DNA of 64,000 nucleotides from Dactylosporangium siamense (GCF_016862795.1 NZ_BONQ01000047.1:89248-153247), one strand, 5' to 3'; counted from the stretch's first letter, positions 1-8,577 are shown. Numbers and translations: made by a program. Notes: generated by a model from the letters alone, not told the origin.

Positions 1-816
1 GTAGAGCTCGCCGCGGTCGAGGTCGACGGCGACGTCGGTGTGGCCGCGGTCCAGCACGGTCGCCGGGCCCGCCACGGTGTGCGCGTCGACGCCGACGGCG
101 AACGCGAAGGTCCCGGTCGCCACGGGTTGTGCCGCACCGTCCAGATTGGACAGTGTGGCGGACAGGGTCAGCCGGTAGACGCCCGGCTTGCTGAACGCCC
201 AGTTGACGTGGGTGTGCGCGTCCGGGGGCAGGAGCGTGGTGTCGGCGGTGGACAGCCCGTCGGCGGAGTCGACGTAGACCTCCGGCTGGCCGAGGGCGTG
301 GGTGAGGTAGACCGCGAGCTGCCCCGGCCCGTCCAGGCGGGTCGCGGTCAGCCGGATCTCCGACGCCCGGGTCGCGCCTCGGGCGGCGCCGCTGCCGCGC
401 ACGGCGAGACCGACCCAGGGCACGTCGAGGGCGATGTTCTCCACGAGGGGGATCACCTGCGCGCCGTACGCCTCCGCGGACTCGGCGAGGGAGACGTTCG
501 GTGCGTCCTTCGGCGCGTTGGCGTCGATCGCCTTGATCAGGGCGTGTTCCTCGAGGAGCAGGTGGTTGGTGAACGTCACGTCCGCTTTCGCGATCGTTTT
601 CGCGTCGCTGGGGGTCGGCTCGTACGAGTGCGGGTCGCCGCCGGGCGGCACCACCGAGTCGACGGTGACCCGGTCGCCGCCGACGGCCCGCACAAGGTCG
701 GCGAGGATCTCCGTGGTCGCGACGACCCTGACAACGCCGTCGCCGGTCGGGGCGGCACCGCAACCGGCGAGCGCGGCCAACACCGTCAGGGCGGCGATGA
801 CGCGTCCGGGTTTCAC
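1..816 (-). CDS. Anchored-repeat ABC transporter substrate-binding lipoprotein (3' end outside window)
   Basis: The 272 codons seen here begin with GTG and run off the left edge. The N-terminus has a lipobox (LAALAGC) followed by a ZnuA/TroA-like metal-binding domain (VVATTEILADLVRAVGG, then GDPHSYEPTPSDAKT), the hallmark of the cluster A-I zinc/manganese binding proteins. At about residue 135 the fold is interrupted by a 'choice-of-anchor M' domain with the HTHVNWAFSKPGVYRLTL signature shared with its three neighbours. This insertion is typical of the 'anchored repeat-type ABC transporter substrate-binding' family. It should capture a divalent metal, probably Zn, outside the membrane and hand it to a permease/ATPase expected just left of the window. 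The GTG start overlaps the upstream stop (GTGA), so translation is probably coupled. Confidence 0.85.
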   Translation of the reverse strand, partial: MKPGRVIAALTVLAALAGCGAAPTGDGVVRVVATTEILADLVRAVGGDRVTVDSVVPPGGDPHSYEPTPSDAKTIAKADVTFTNHLLLEEHALIKAIDANAPKDAPNVSLAESAEAYGAQVIPLVENIALDVPWVGLAVRGSGAARGATRASEIRLTATRLDGPGQLAVYLTHALGQPEVYVDSADGLSTADTTLLPPDAHTHVNWAFSKPGVYRLTLSATLSNLDGAAQPVATGTFAFAVGVDAHTVAGPATVLDRGHTDVAVDLDRGELY

Positions 817-2732
817 GTCGTCCTCCGGCGCCGGTACGTCACCGCGACCAGCACCCCACCGGCGGCGATCATGGCGGCCCCGGTGGCGATCAGCGGCGCG
901 AGCGCCGTTCCGGTGCGGGGCAGCCGCCCGTCGGTGCAGCCGGTGCTCGTCGTGCGGGGCAGCAGCGAGCGTGGGTCGGTGCCGCCGACGGCGAACGTCA
1001 CCACGGAGGTCGTGGTCACGCCGGCGAGGGTGTGGCTGAACGACAGCCGGTACGCGCCGGGCTTCGTGAACGCCCAGTTGCCGTGCGCGTGGGTGCCCAG
1101 CGGCACGTCGAGACCGTCGGGCAGGCCGTCCTTGCTGTTGAACACGATCTTCGGCTGGCCGAACGCGTCGTACTCGAACACCGCGACCGTGCCGGGGCCG
1201 TCGACGCCGGTGAGCTTCCAGGTGACCGGGCCGCCGCTCTGCCCGGCCTCCTCGGTGTTCCAGCCGAGCCAGGGCACGCCCGGCTTCTGGGTCTGCGGCA
1301 CCTGCCAGACGGTGGCGCCCTGACCGCCGAGGAAGTCGAACGGTCCCACCGGTACCGTCGATGTCGCGGCGTCACCGAGGTGGAACACGACGTCCGCGGG
1401 GGCGCGCCAGACGGGTGCGCCGCCGCCGGTGCCGTCCTTGATGCGGGTGACCAGCCTGCCGCCCTCCATGCGGGCCGCGAGGTCGGCGTGTCCGGCGGAG
1501 ATGACGACCCCGCTGGTGCGAGTGGTCGGCGCGCACGAGGAGGTTCGCGGCGCGGCGGCGCTCGTCGCCGGCCGGGTGGTCGTCGCTTCCGGCGAGGCCG
1601 TGCGCGACGGCGTCGGGCTGGAACTCGGTGCTGCGCTGGAACTCGGTGCTGCGCTGGAACTCGGCGACGAGCTGGGCGGCGCGGACGCCGTGCCGCCGAT
1701 GACTCGGTGGGCGGCGGCCGGGGCGGCCGACGGCGTGAAGTCCGTGGTGTAGGTGGGGACGAACCGGGCCGACAGCTGGTGCTCGCCGGCGGTGAGGCCG
1801 GTGACGGTGAACGCGGCGGCACCTGCGGCGACCGGCTCGCTGCCCAGGACCGTGTCTCCGTCGAGGAACTCGACCCAGCCGGCCGCGCCGTCGGGTGCGA
1901 CCGTCGCGGTGAGGGCGATCGGGGTGCCCGCTGCCGAGGTGGCCGGCGGGGGCGCCAGGATGGTCGACGTCGTCGCGGCCGGGATGTCGGCTGTTGACGT
2001 GCCGCCGACGTACCAGGTGAGCTCGACCGGGCCGGAGCTGACCGGCGTACCGCCGGGCGGTGTCGCGGTGACCTCGAACGTCAGCGTGTACCGGCCGAGG
2101 GCGGTGAACACCCAGTTCGCGTGGGCGTGCGTCATCGCCGGCCACTCGCGGCCGCGGTACGCGGGGTCCGTCGAGCTGAAGTAGCGCAGCGGCTCCCCCA
2201 CCGGACCGGATGCGAACACCTCGACCCGGCCCGGGCCACGCACCTCGCGGAGCTGGAAGCCGACGTCGGTGCCGGGCGTGACGCCTTCGGTGGACCAGCC
2301 GGGCCAGACGAGGGCGTAATCCTGGATCTCCGGAGCCATCCACATCGGCTCGCCCGGAGCGCCGAGGAACGCGTAGTCCGGCAGGTCCGGCACGGCGAGG
2401 CGTGAGGTGTCGGTGTCGAACAGCTGCACCAGCACGTCGGCGGGGTCGGCGAAGGTGGCCTCGTCGCCGTTGCCGATCCGGGTGCGGACGCCGAGGTGGC
2501 CGTCGGCGTAGTCGACGAACAGCAGGTCGGTGTGCACGTCGTTGAGCACGGTCCGCGCGCGGCTGGGCGGGGCGGGCACCCCGGGTGCCGCGCTCACCGG
2601 TACCGCCGCTGTGCCCAGCAGCGCCACCAGGACGCCGGCCGCGGCGAGCGCGCCGCCGAGACTTCGGCGGCGCGCCGGTGTTGGCATCGACGGTTTGGCA
2701 GAGTTCCACACGGAAACGATTTTCACTTTCAT
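813..2732 (-). CDS. Sortase-anchored protein with two choice-of-anchor M domains and an Ig-like domain
   Basis: This is a 639-aa surface protein. It has a signal peptide (ARRRSLGGALAAAGVLVALL), a first M domain ending THAHANWVFTALGRYTLTF, a bacterial Ig-like domain (VEFLDGDTVLGSEPV), and a low-complexity Ser/Pro/Ala/Thr linker. A second M domain follows (THAHGNWAFTKPGAYRLSF). The C-terminus is LPRTG, a hydrophobic helix and a YRRRRTT tail, a clear sortase sorting signal. The protein is therefore expected to be wall-linked and to display metal- or ligand-binding modules near the ABC transporter encoded next. The start at 2732 is the longest option. A start at 2687 also gives a good signal peptide and would leave the Zur-like site at 2711-2725 upstream of the gene; neither start has a clear Shine-Dalgarno sequence. 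Confidence 0.85.
   Translation of the reverse strand: MKVKIVSVWNSAKPSMPTPARRRSLGGALAAAGVLVALLGTAAVPVSAAPGVPAPPSRARTVLNDVHTDLLFVDYADGHLGVRTRIGNGDEATFADPADVLVQLFDTDTSRLAVPDLPDYAFLGAPGEPMWMAPEIQDYALVWPGWSTEGVTPGTDVGFQLREVRGPGRVEVFASGPVGEPLRYFSSTDPAYRGREWPAMTHAHANWVFTALGRYTLTFEVTATPPGGTPVSSGPVELTWYVGGTSTADIPAATTSTILAPPPATSAAGTPIALTATVAPDGAAGWVEFLDGDTVLGSEPVAAGAAAFTVTGLTAGEHQLSARFVPTYTTDFTPSAAPAAAHRVIGGTASAPPSSSPSSSAAPSSSAAPSSSPTPSRTASPEATTTRPATSAAAPRTSSCAPTTRTSGVVISAGHADLAARMEGGRLVTRIKDGTGGGAPVWRAPADVVFHLGDAATSTVPVGPFDFLGGQGATVWQVPQTQKPGVPWLGWNTEEAGQSGGPVTWKLTGVDGPGTVAVFEYDAFGQPKIVFNSKDGLPDGLDVPLGTHAHGNWAFTKPGAYRLSFSHTLAGVTTTSVVTFAVGGTDPRSLLPRTTSTGCTDGRLPRTGTALAPLIATGAAMIAAGGVLVAVTYRRRRTT
1618..1664. 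repeat. 18-bp tandem repeat (2.6 copies) in the Ser/Pro linker
   Basis: CTGGAACTCGGTGCTGCG occurs at 1618-1635 and 1636-1653, followed by a partial copy to 1664. Read on the minus strand it encodes repeated SSSAAP units in the linker between the Ig-like and second M domain. Such a tract can change length by slippage and so alter how far the outer domain stands from the wall. Confidence 0.8.
2711..2725 (-). promoter_or_regulatory. Zur-like operator for the second anchored-protein transcription unit
   Basis: On the minus strand this reads TGAAAATCGTTTCCG, close to the actinobacterial Zur box core TGAAAATNATTTTCA: the left half is perfect and the right half diverges. It lies just after a strong terminator and just at or before the start of the sortase-anchored gene, so it would give genes 2-1 their own zinc control. 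Position and similarity were seen by eye only. Confidence 0.5.
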
Positions 2733-2766
2733 TAGCCGATCTGTCCAGTGGGGTGCCGTTGCGAAG

Positions 2767-2803
2767 CGGCCCGCCCGGCCCGGGGGAACGGCCGGGCGGG
2801 CCG
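2767..2803 (-). terminator. GC-rich hairpin terminator after the 214-aa anchor-M gene
   Basis: A perfect 14-bp inverted repeat (2767-2780 with 2790-2803, 9-nt loop) starts 6 nt past the stop codon at 2810. It has no clear U-tract, as is usual in actinomycetes. It separates the upstream pair of secreted proteins from the downstream anchored protein and transporter genes. Confidence 0.7.
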
Positions 2804-2809
2804 GTCCGG

Positions 2810-3454
2810 TCAGCCCACCTGGAACGTGTAGGTGACGTTGCCCGAGGTGGCGCCGGCGCCGTTCTGCGCGGTCGCCTTGAACGTGAGCGTGTAGGTGCCG
2901 AGCTGCGAGAACGCCCAGTTGCCATGGGCGTGCGAGCCGGCCGCGATGCCACCGGGCCACACCGTCACCGGGCAGCCGGCGGCGGCGTTGGTGTTGAGCC
3001 GGAAGGTCGGCGCGGCCGGGAACCCGGCGGTGGTGTACAGCGCGAACCGCCCACCGGCCGGTGCGGTCCAGCTCACCAGTTCGAGCTTCACCGGGCCCTG
3101 CGCGGCCGGCACGTCCTCGGCGTTCCAGCCCGTGTAGAGCAGGTTCACGTTCTGCGTCTGCGGCGCGACGTACACCGTCGAGCCGGCCGCGCCGAGGCAC
3201 GACCAGGCGGTGCCGGACGGCACGGTGATCGCCGAGGACGACAGCAGCCGCAGGGTCGTGCCGGACGGGGCCAGGTCGTCGTTGACCGGGCTGTAGGTCT
3301 TGATGTCGAGGCTCAGCACGCCGTTGGCGTAGTCGATGTCGAGCCCGTCGATGTGCCCGGACTGGATGGTGGCGGCGGCCGCGGGCATCGCGGTCAGGCC
3401 CAGCAGCACCACGGCGGACGCGGCAACAGCGGCAAACCGGCGGAACAGGTTCAT
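2810..3454 (-). CDS. Secreted choice-of-anchor M domain protein (214 aa)
   Basis: The start at 3454 is chosen because GAAGGAAG precedes it and a good signal peptide follows (MNLFRRFAAVAASAVVLLGL, then AMPAAAATI). One M domain makes up the rest: QSGHIDGLDIDYANG near the N-terminus, VYVAPQTQNVNLLYTGWNAE in the middle and SHAHGNWAFSQLGTYTLTF near the C-terminus. There is no LPxTG motif or membrane anchor, so it is probably released or held by partners. It lies 29 bp after the upstream 217-aa paralogue and is presumably cotranscribed with it under the Zur box at 4182. Its His-rich HAH motif suggests metal binding, but this is not demonstrated. Confidence 0.8.
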   Translation of the reverse strand: MNLFRRFAAVAASAVVLLGLTAMPAAAATIQSGHIDGLDIDYANGVLSLDIKTYSPVNDDLAPSGTTLRLLSSSAITVPSGTAWSCLGAAGSTVYVAPQTQNVNLLYTGWNAEDVPAAQGPVKLELVSWTAPAGGRFALYTTAGFPAAPTFRLNTNAAAGCPVTVWPGGIAAGSHAHGNWAFSQLGTYTLTFKATAQNGAGATSGNVTYTFQVG

Positions 3455-3483
3455 GGACTTCCTTCTCGATCGATGGACGGGAA

Positions 3484-4137
3484 TCACGCGCAGACGACGA
3501 ACTTCAGCCACACGGGGTCGGAGGTGACCGTCGCTCCGGTGGCGGCGAGCTTCGCGGTGACGTCGACCTTGATCCGGTACGTGCCGGGCCGCTCGAACGC
3601 CCAGTTGTAGTGCGCGTGGGTCGCCACCGGCAGCGTCACCGTGTCGGGCAGGCCGTTCTCGCTGTCCACCGCGACCAGCGGCGCGCCGGCCGGGTCAGTG
3701 GCGAACAGGCTGAACCCGTCCGGGCCGAGGACCTGCCGGAACCGGATCCGGACGCTGTCGCCGGTGAACACGCCCGGCTCCAGTTCCTCGGTGGCCAGCC
3801 CCGCCCATAGCAGCGCCGGGTCCTGCACCTCGGGCAGCACGTACACGGTCGAGCCCGGCGCGCCGAGGAACGCGTACGCCGGATCGGCCGGCACCGTCAC
3901 CGCCGCCTGCGACGGCACCTTGAACACCACGGACGCCGGGTCGCGCTCGACGCCCGGATCGACCGTCTCGTCATGCACCGAGACCTCGAACCCTCCGTCC
4001 TCGAAGGCCACATCCACGGCGTCGACGTGGCCCTGCGACAGCACGACACCGGCCGCCTGCGCCGGGGTGCCGACGGCCAGCACCGCGACCGTCAACGCCG
4101 CCGCGGCGGCGCCCAGCAAGGGAACACGAACCCGCAT
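3484..4137 (-). CDS. Secreted choice-of-anchor M domain protein (217 aa), first gene of the Zur-linked unit
   Basis: The start at 4137 follows a strong GAGGAGG site. A longer reading from 4197 would run through the Zur box and is rejected. The signal peptide is MRVRVPLLGAAAAALTVAVL with cleavage probably after AQA. The mature part is one M domain (LSQGHVDAVDVAFEDGG, VYVLPEVQDPALLWAGLATE, THAHYNWAFERPGTYRIKV). It is a paralogue of the next gene and of the repeats in the anchored protein and the transporter. Being promoter-proximal, it should be the most strongly zinc-regulated member. A role in zinc capture or handover at the cell surface is inferred from regulation and neighbours. Confidence 0.8.
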   Translation of the reverse strand: MRVRVPLLGAAAAALTVAVLAVGTPAQAAGVVLSQGHVDAVDVAFEDGGFEVSVHDETVDPGVERDPASVVFKVPSQAAVTVPADPAYAFLGAPGSTVYVLPEVQDPALLWAGLATEELEPGVFTGDSVRIRFRQVLGPDGFSLFATDPAGAPLVAVDSENGLPDTVTLPVATHAHYNWAFERPGTYRIKVDVTAKLAATGATVTSDPVWLKFVVCA

Positions 4138-4181
4138 ATCGATCCTCCTCACCTCCCCGCCCTGGGGAGTGTTATCCGTAA

Positions 4182-4196
4182 CGATAATCATTTTCA
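4182..4196 (-). promoter_or_regulatory. Zur box upstream of the anchor-M operon
   Basis: On the minus strand this reads TGAAAATGATTATCG, a close match to actinobacterial Zur operators (TGAAAATGATTNTCA). It lies 44-60 bp upstream of the start codon at 4137, in an AT-rich island that stands out from its surroundings, so the promoter is probably here too. Zinc-loaded Zur would repress transcription. Confidence 0.65.
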
Positions 4197-4411
4197 ATAA
4201 GACGTCAAGACCCGGGCCGCGTCGAAGGCGCCTTGGAACCCTGCCCCGCTACGCAGCGACGGCGGCTCGCTGGAAGCGGGGATGGGTGAACAGGAAGGCG
4301 AAGACGAAGGTCAGGCCGGTCACCTGGGTCTACTACCGCGCCCAGCCCGGCATCATGCGCCAGCTCGCCGCCCTGCTCGCCGTGGACGCCATCGGCTGAT
4401 CCCGCGCCCGT

Positions 4412-4586
4412 TCAGTCGTGCGCGCGCATTGCCGGCCAACGGGCGCGCAGGGCACCGTTGCGGCGCAGCGCGCGCCACGTGACGGGGATGCCCACGGCGC
4501 GTCCACCAGCCCAGCAGCGCCGAACCGAACGCGACCGTCGCGATCAGGAACAGGTTCCAGTCGTGTCGCCAGCGCAGCGCGGCCAT
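4412..4586 (-). pseudogene. Remnant of a DUF2306-like membrane protein (internal deletion and frameshift)
   Basis: From 4586 the minus strand reads MAALRWRHDWNLFLIATVAF followed by GSALLGWW, a membrane-protein start. After a frame change it reads AVGIPVTWRALRRNGALRAR followed by WPAMRAHD and a stop at 4412. Both pieces look like the beginning of a membrane segment and the tail of a DUF2306-type protein, but the middle is missing. The rest of 4200-4590 holds only short unrecognised open frames, including a plus-strand frame ending at 4399 (TWVYYRAQPGIMRQLAALLA). Confidence 0.4.
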
Positions 4587-4593
4587 GACTGCG

Positions 4594-4900
4594 AGCGGGC
4601 ACCGCCGAGGCCGGATCGAGCTTCGGCGGCACCGCCGAGCAGTGGCGTGCCAGCCGGGAGATGATCGTCGACGGCATCGACCGGGACGACACCTTCCTCG
4701 ACGTTAGATGCGCCAACGGCCTGCTCATGGAGTCGGTGCACCGGTGGTCCGCCGAACGCGGCCGTCACGTCGAGCCCTACGGCATCGACCTCGGCCTACG
4801 GCTCGTCGCCGCCGCACGAAGCCGCCTCCCGGACTGGGCCGACCGCCTCGCCGACCTGCTCCACCATGCCCTGACCGCCTTGGTCGAACCGCGTCAGCAC
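4594..4900 (+). pseudogene. Fragment of a class I SAM-dependent methyltransferase
   Basis: The frame through 4661 reads FGGTAEQWRASREMIVDGID, then TFLDVRCANGLLMES (a motif I variant, with R in place of the usual G), then VEPYGIDLGLRLVAAARSRL and PDWADRL. This is the first third of a small methyltransferase. The homology stops near 4860, and the frame continues without meaning into the next gene. No proper start precedes it. It is probably dead DNA left by rearrangement next to the islands. Confidence 0.5.
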
Positions 4901-5062
4901 ACACTGACAACCACTGACCGACAGAGGCCGTCCGCGCCATCCGGCCACGACTGCACGTCAGGAACCGGACACGGTCAGCATGCCAACGGCAGACGGTCTG
5001 GAGGAACTCGCGCGATCAAATGCCCTGGCGGCGGACGCTGCTGCTCATTAGCGTTTTCGGTC

Positions 5063-6190
5063 ATGAGCAGGTTGGTGTTCGACGAGCCGAAGACGCCTCG
5101 TGTACAGCCGCTTGACGGAACAGAGCCGACGAGCAACTGGTTCCGGGCGTCGACGCGCCTAGAGGCCGTTGATGGTCGGCGCATCGTCAACGACCTGTAT
5201 TCGCGGTTTCCTGATGACGACGGCCGCATGCGAGCGGATCTGCACAGCAGCGACGACCGGCGCATGCTCGGCGCGCTGGATGAACTCTTCGTTCATGACC
5301 AGCTGATCCGCCGATACCGGGTCACCTACGAGGAAGGTGAAGGCACCCGACCTGACTTCCGCGTCTACACCGGCGCGGCCTATGTCGGAGCGGTAGAGGT
5401 CGCCACGCTGTTCCTACGCGATGACTGGGCAGCGGAGGAACGTCGCAACGCGGACCTGAAGCGGCAACTCAACCAGCAGCTGCCGCTCACCACCCATTCG
5501 GTGGAATTCGAGATCTTCCGTTGGGACGCCACACCACGGTTGCAGCCGATGGTGAAGTGGATCGAGCGCACGCTCAGCGAGCTGCGTGCCGACCCGGAAG
5601 CGCTGCAGCGGGACGAGTTCGGCTGTCCGGAGAAGGTCTACATCAACCCGGCCGTGGAGATCGTTTTCCGGTTCATCGAACTGCCGGAGTCGTATGTAGT
5701 CGGTGCAGACGATCGCGCAGTGCTGGGCGGCGGCTCGATCGGCGGTTGCGTCGACTCTGCCGAGCGGTTGCGGCAGCGGCTCGACGACAAGGCGGTCAAG
5801 TACGACCTACGCGACATGCCTTTCGCAATCGTCGTTGGTGTACGCGACGGGATGTGCGATGTGGGCGATGTCCATCAAGCCCTGACTGGGACATCCGCTG
5901 TCGTGATCGCCACCGGTCAGGGTGTTCGCAAAGGCGACGGCTTCTTTGGGCACGGTGCGCACCGGCGGGCCGGCAAGCACCAGCGAGTGTCTGCTGTCTT
6001 CTCGCTCCATGACTGGTTTCCGGGCGGCCCGTACGAATCTCAGCTGGTCAGGTTCGACAACCCGTTCGCCGCAGTTCCGTTCCCCGATGATGCCCTGCCG
6101 TGTGGCGGACGGTGGGGCGTGATTGAACGAGAAGCAGCGCAGCTTCGCGCGGGTTGGCTCATCCGGCCAGCAGCGAGCACACGCAGGTAG
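5063..6190 (+). CDS. Unrecognised 375-aa protein, possible PD-(D/E)XK-type fold
   Basis: The ATG at 5063 starts a coherent soluble protein (MSRLVFDEPKTPRVQPLDGT). The same frame upstream is methyltransferase debris and is not included. No Shine-Dalgarno sequence is visible, so the start or a leaderless mRNA remains open. Around residues 95-115 the sequence EGEGTRPDFRVYTGAAYVGA followed by VEV resembles the 'PDF-x-VEV' core of restriction-endonuclease-like folds, although the usual lysine is absent. The second half (YINPAVEIVFRFIELP, MPFAIVVGVRDGMCDVGDV) looks globular. No family was recognised. It lies 227 bp before the HEPN-like gene, on the same strand, in an accessory region, so a defence-related or mobile-element origin is plausible but unproven. 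Confidence 0.6.
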   Translation: MSRLVFDEPKTPRVQPLDGTEPTSNWFRASTRLEAVDGRRIVNDLYSRFPDDDGRMRADLHSSDDRRMLGALDELFVHDQLIRRYRVTYEEGEGTRPDFRVYTGAAYVGAVEVATLFLRDDWAAEERRNADLKRQLNQQLPLTTHSVEFEIFRWDATPRLQPMVKWIERTLSELRADPEALQRDEFGCPEKVYINPAVEIVFRFIELPESYVVGADDRAVLGGGSIGGCVDSAERLRQRLDDKAVKYDLRDMPFAIVVGVRDGMCDVGDVHQALTGTSAVVIATGQGVRKGDGFFGHGAHRRAGKHQRVSAVFSLHDWFPGGPYESQLVRFDNPFAAVPFPDDALPCGGRWGVIEREAAQLRAGWLIRPAASTRR

Positions 6191-6417
6191 GGCTCGACCG
6201 TACCCGCGTCGGTGACGGCAGTCGGGTCCTGCATCGGGCGCTCTCGCCGCAGGGCCGAGGCATGCCAGACGCCGCCCCAAGCTCATGTGCGGCCTGGTCC
6301 AAGATCAGCACAGTCTACCCCGGCGGCGGGCGCCGACGCCTCGACCTCTCAACCGATGGAGTGCCTACAAAATGACCTGGTTCACTTGACTCCCGCCACG
6401 TACTACAGGAAGGCATC

Positions 6418-8337
6418 GTGAGCGAGCCACAGGTTGATGCTCCTTCCGTTCCGGCAGACGACGACGCGCCGGCTGCCGGTCGCATCGCGCCATACACCTA
6501 CGATCCGGACCGCCTGCCCGCGCTTGCAAAGTTCGTCGACGCGATCTGCGATGGCGCTACCGATCCGCACGACGCCGCGCTACGAGTCGACGAACTCTCG
6601 CCGCAGATCGATCCTCCGGCGAGCCGTTCGGAGAAGATGGCGCTGTTCCATACGTTCATGTACCTGCTGGAGGTGACGACACCGGACCAGGCCCGAGTCG
6701 ACGCGCGGCTGGAGCCGCTGGACGGACCGTCGCTGCTGCCGGTGGCATTGCGGGACGCGACGGAAGCGATGCGCACGCTGTGGCTCGGGCTGACCGACCA
6801 CGTCCAGCACCCCATGGCACGTGCACGATGCTGGGACATCGTCTTCACCCTCACCCTGATGCGCAACCGTCGCGCCTCCGCCGAGCAAGCGATCGACGCG
6901 TACCTCGAAGCATCCAAGCCACCTATAACACTCCGCCACCGAGGCGACGGACTCGTACGAGCATGGGTCCTCGCCCGCCGGGTCAGCCTGAACGACGCCA
7001 CGACCTCCAACGCGATCCACGAGGCCATGAAGACGCTGGCTGCGGAGAGCGTCGACCAAGGCGATCCGTATCCCGCCATGACAGTCCTCGCGGCTTTGAT
7101 CAGCCCTGGGCGTACGCGGTCGGAACCAGTCGACCCTGCGGTGGATACCTTGCTGGACCGGGCACTTCTTGCGTACTCGCAGGTCCACATCATCAGCGGA
7201 TTCGCCACCCTCATCCGGCGACGCGCCGGCGATGGCAGCGAGCGGGCCGAACAGGCGAGCAGGCACGAGGTGAACGCGATGATCGCCGAGGCCGTCGCAG
7301 CGACCGATGCGATGGTCATCAGGAATCGGTACAGCGAGGCCGCAGCGGCCGCCCATACGTACGGCTTGGCCGATCTGGAGAAGAGGGCGGTCGCAGGCTT
7401 GCAGTCTGCGCCCAGGGTCACCTGGACCATCTCCGAGTACCAGGTCACAACGCCATCCCGATTCTTCCATGTCTACCTGCCCGGCTTCTCGCAGGCGTCC
7501 GAGTGGCGGCAAGCGCTTGCGATCTGGCTCCACTCGACGGCACCCAGCGGCAGCTTCACCGCCAACGAACGCGCAGCCAACCGAAACCTTCAGGCGTCGG
7601 TGATGACCCGCCTCGCCTCCATGGTGATCTTCCGCGACGGCGACCTTCCGGCCCGAGCGCTGGGCGGCGACGCAGATCGCCTGGAGCACGCGCTCGTGCA
7701 GGTCGAACAACAGACAATGGAGATGCGCGGCCGTTTCCTGGCCCGAGCGCTGGTTCAACTTCAACAACGGTTCGGGATACCGTCCCGGGCCGACCTCAAG
7801 GCTTTCCTGCTCCAATCAGGAGCCGCGCCGGATCTGGCTCAGGCATTGGCCACGGCATTCCAGCTGTACTGGGTCGAAGAATACGATGCATGCTGCCACC
7901 TCATCGTGCCGAAGATCGAAGCCGCCACGCGAGCGCTCCTACTCGAACTCAACGAACCTATGTATCGGGCCGCCGTCGGCGATTCGGTTGGCCAGTTTCC
8001 CGGCCTCGGAAGTTTGTTGCCGCTGCTGGTTGAGAACGACTTCGACCCCGACTGGGAACGCTTCCTACGCACCTTGCTGCTCAACTACGGCACCAACCTC
8101 CGGAACCTTATTGCACACGGCTACGCCGACAATGTTGGGCCCGTCGACGCCGCGCTGGCATTGCGCGCCGCCGCGGTCCTGGTGCTCGTCACCAACGGCA
8201 ACGCAGCAGGTCGAGACGCCGCACAGGTACGAGAGACCTTGAGAGAACCCACCGGCGGCGGGATGGATGGTGGCGCCGTTGCGTTGCGGCCCTGCACATC
8301 GTCAGGCGCGACCACTGAATACCCTCGCGCCACCTGA
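6418..8337 (+). CDS. DUF4209-like protein with C-terminal HEPN-type RX4H motif (639 aa)
   Basis: The GTG start at 6418 is supported by AGGAAGG eight bases upstream. The protein is helical throughout. Its C-terminal third (FQLYWVEEYDACCHLIVPKI, then YGTNLRNLIAHGY at about residues 560-572) matches the pattern of DUF4209-type domains. RNLIAHG contains the R-x4-H motif typical of HEPN ribonucleases. Proteins of this kind are often found alone beside defence genes and in bacteria-wide stress or abortive-infection contexts. The final 35 residues are low complexity and may be junk read-through past a lost stop. A ribonuclease role is inferred from the motif alone, and the protein has no recognised antitoxin partner here. 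Confidence 0.65.
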   Translation: MSEPQVDAPSVPADDDAPAAGRIAPYTYDPDRLPALAKFVDAICDGATDPHDAALRVDELSPQIDPPASRSEKMALFHTFMYLLEVTTPDQARVDARLEPLDGPSLLPVALRDATEAMRTLWLGLTDHVQHPMARARCWDIVFTLTLMRNRRASAEQAIDAYLEASKPPITLRHRGDGLVRAWVLARRVSLNDATTSNAIHEAMKTLAAESVDQGDPYPAMTVLAALISPGRTRSEPVDPAVDTLLDRALLAYSQVHIISGFATLIRRRAGDGSERAEQASRHEVNAMIAEAVAATDAMVIRNRYSEAAAAAHTYGLADLEKRAVAGLQSAPRVTWTISEYQVTTPSRFFHVYLPGFSQASEWRQALAIWLHSTAPSGSFTANERAANRNLQASVMTRLASMVIFRDGDLPARALGGDADRLEHALVQVEQQTMEMRGRFLARALVQLQQRFGIPSRADLKAFLLQSGAAPDLAQALATAFQLYWVEEYDACCHLIVPKIEAATRALLLELNEPMYRAAVGDSVGQFPGLGSLLPLLVENDFDPDWERFLRTLLLNYGTNLRNLIAHGYADNVGPVDAALALRAAAVLVLVTNGNAAGRDAAQVRETLREPTGGGMDGGAVALRPCTSSGATTEYPRAT

Positions 8338-8493
8338 ACGCCCGCTCGTAACTCAAGCCAACACCTCGACATGGCAGAGCAAGCCGGCCGCCAACGAGCA
8401 CGACGGGGCGATGCCTGTACCGTTGTCAACCAGCTTTCGACCAACTACAACGGCAACGGCCGAGATCCGCCGAGGACTTGAAGGAACGAAACC

Positions 8494-8572
8494 GTGTCGA
8501 TAGCATAAACGCATGAATCCCTGTTTCGGGCAGGGATGCTATGGGTGGGGGTTCAAGTCCCCCCTTCGACAC
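8494..8572 (+). repeat. Left tRNA-like direct repeat / candidate attachment site
   Basis: This 79-nt sequence has a tRNA outline: ends GTGTCGA and TCGACAC can pair, an anticodon-like arm (CCCTG, loop TTTCGGG, CAGGG; anticodon position TCG) and a T-arm (GGGGG, TTCAAGT, CCCCC). The D-arm is not recognisable and two extra bases separate the T-arm from the acceptor strand, so a working tRNA is unlikely. Bases 8496-8572 recur at 38199-38275 in the same orientation, by eye 69 of 77 identical. Each copy sits directly after the 3' end of a related serine recombinase gene. It is therefore read as the left end of an integrated element. Confidence 0.6.
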
Positions 8573-8577
8573 GTTAA

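Noticed and set aside
40..1323. Long plus-strand open frame (427 codons)
   Set aside because: It is the complement of the anchor-M genes, Arg/Gly/Val-rich with no motif. The minus strand has clear domains and the expected codon bias.
2585..3610. Plus-strand 341-codon open frame
   Set aside because: Shadow of the secreted M-domain genes, with low-complexity Arg/Gly composition and no start signal.
4661..5062. Reading the 375-aa gene as 509 aa from 4661
   Set aside because: The extra part is a methyltransferase fragment followed by nonsense and not a real N-terminus.
8494..8572. Functional tRNA-Arg(TCG)
   Set aside because: The D-arm cannot be formed, two extra bases follow the T-arm and the second copy is also degenerate. 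It is kept only as a tRNA-like repeat.
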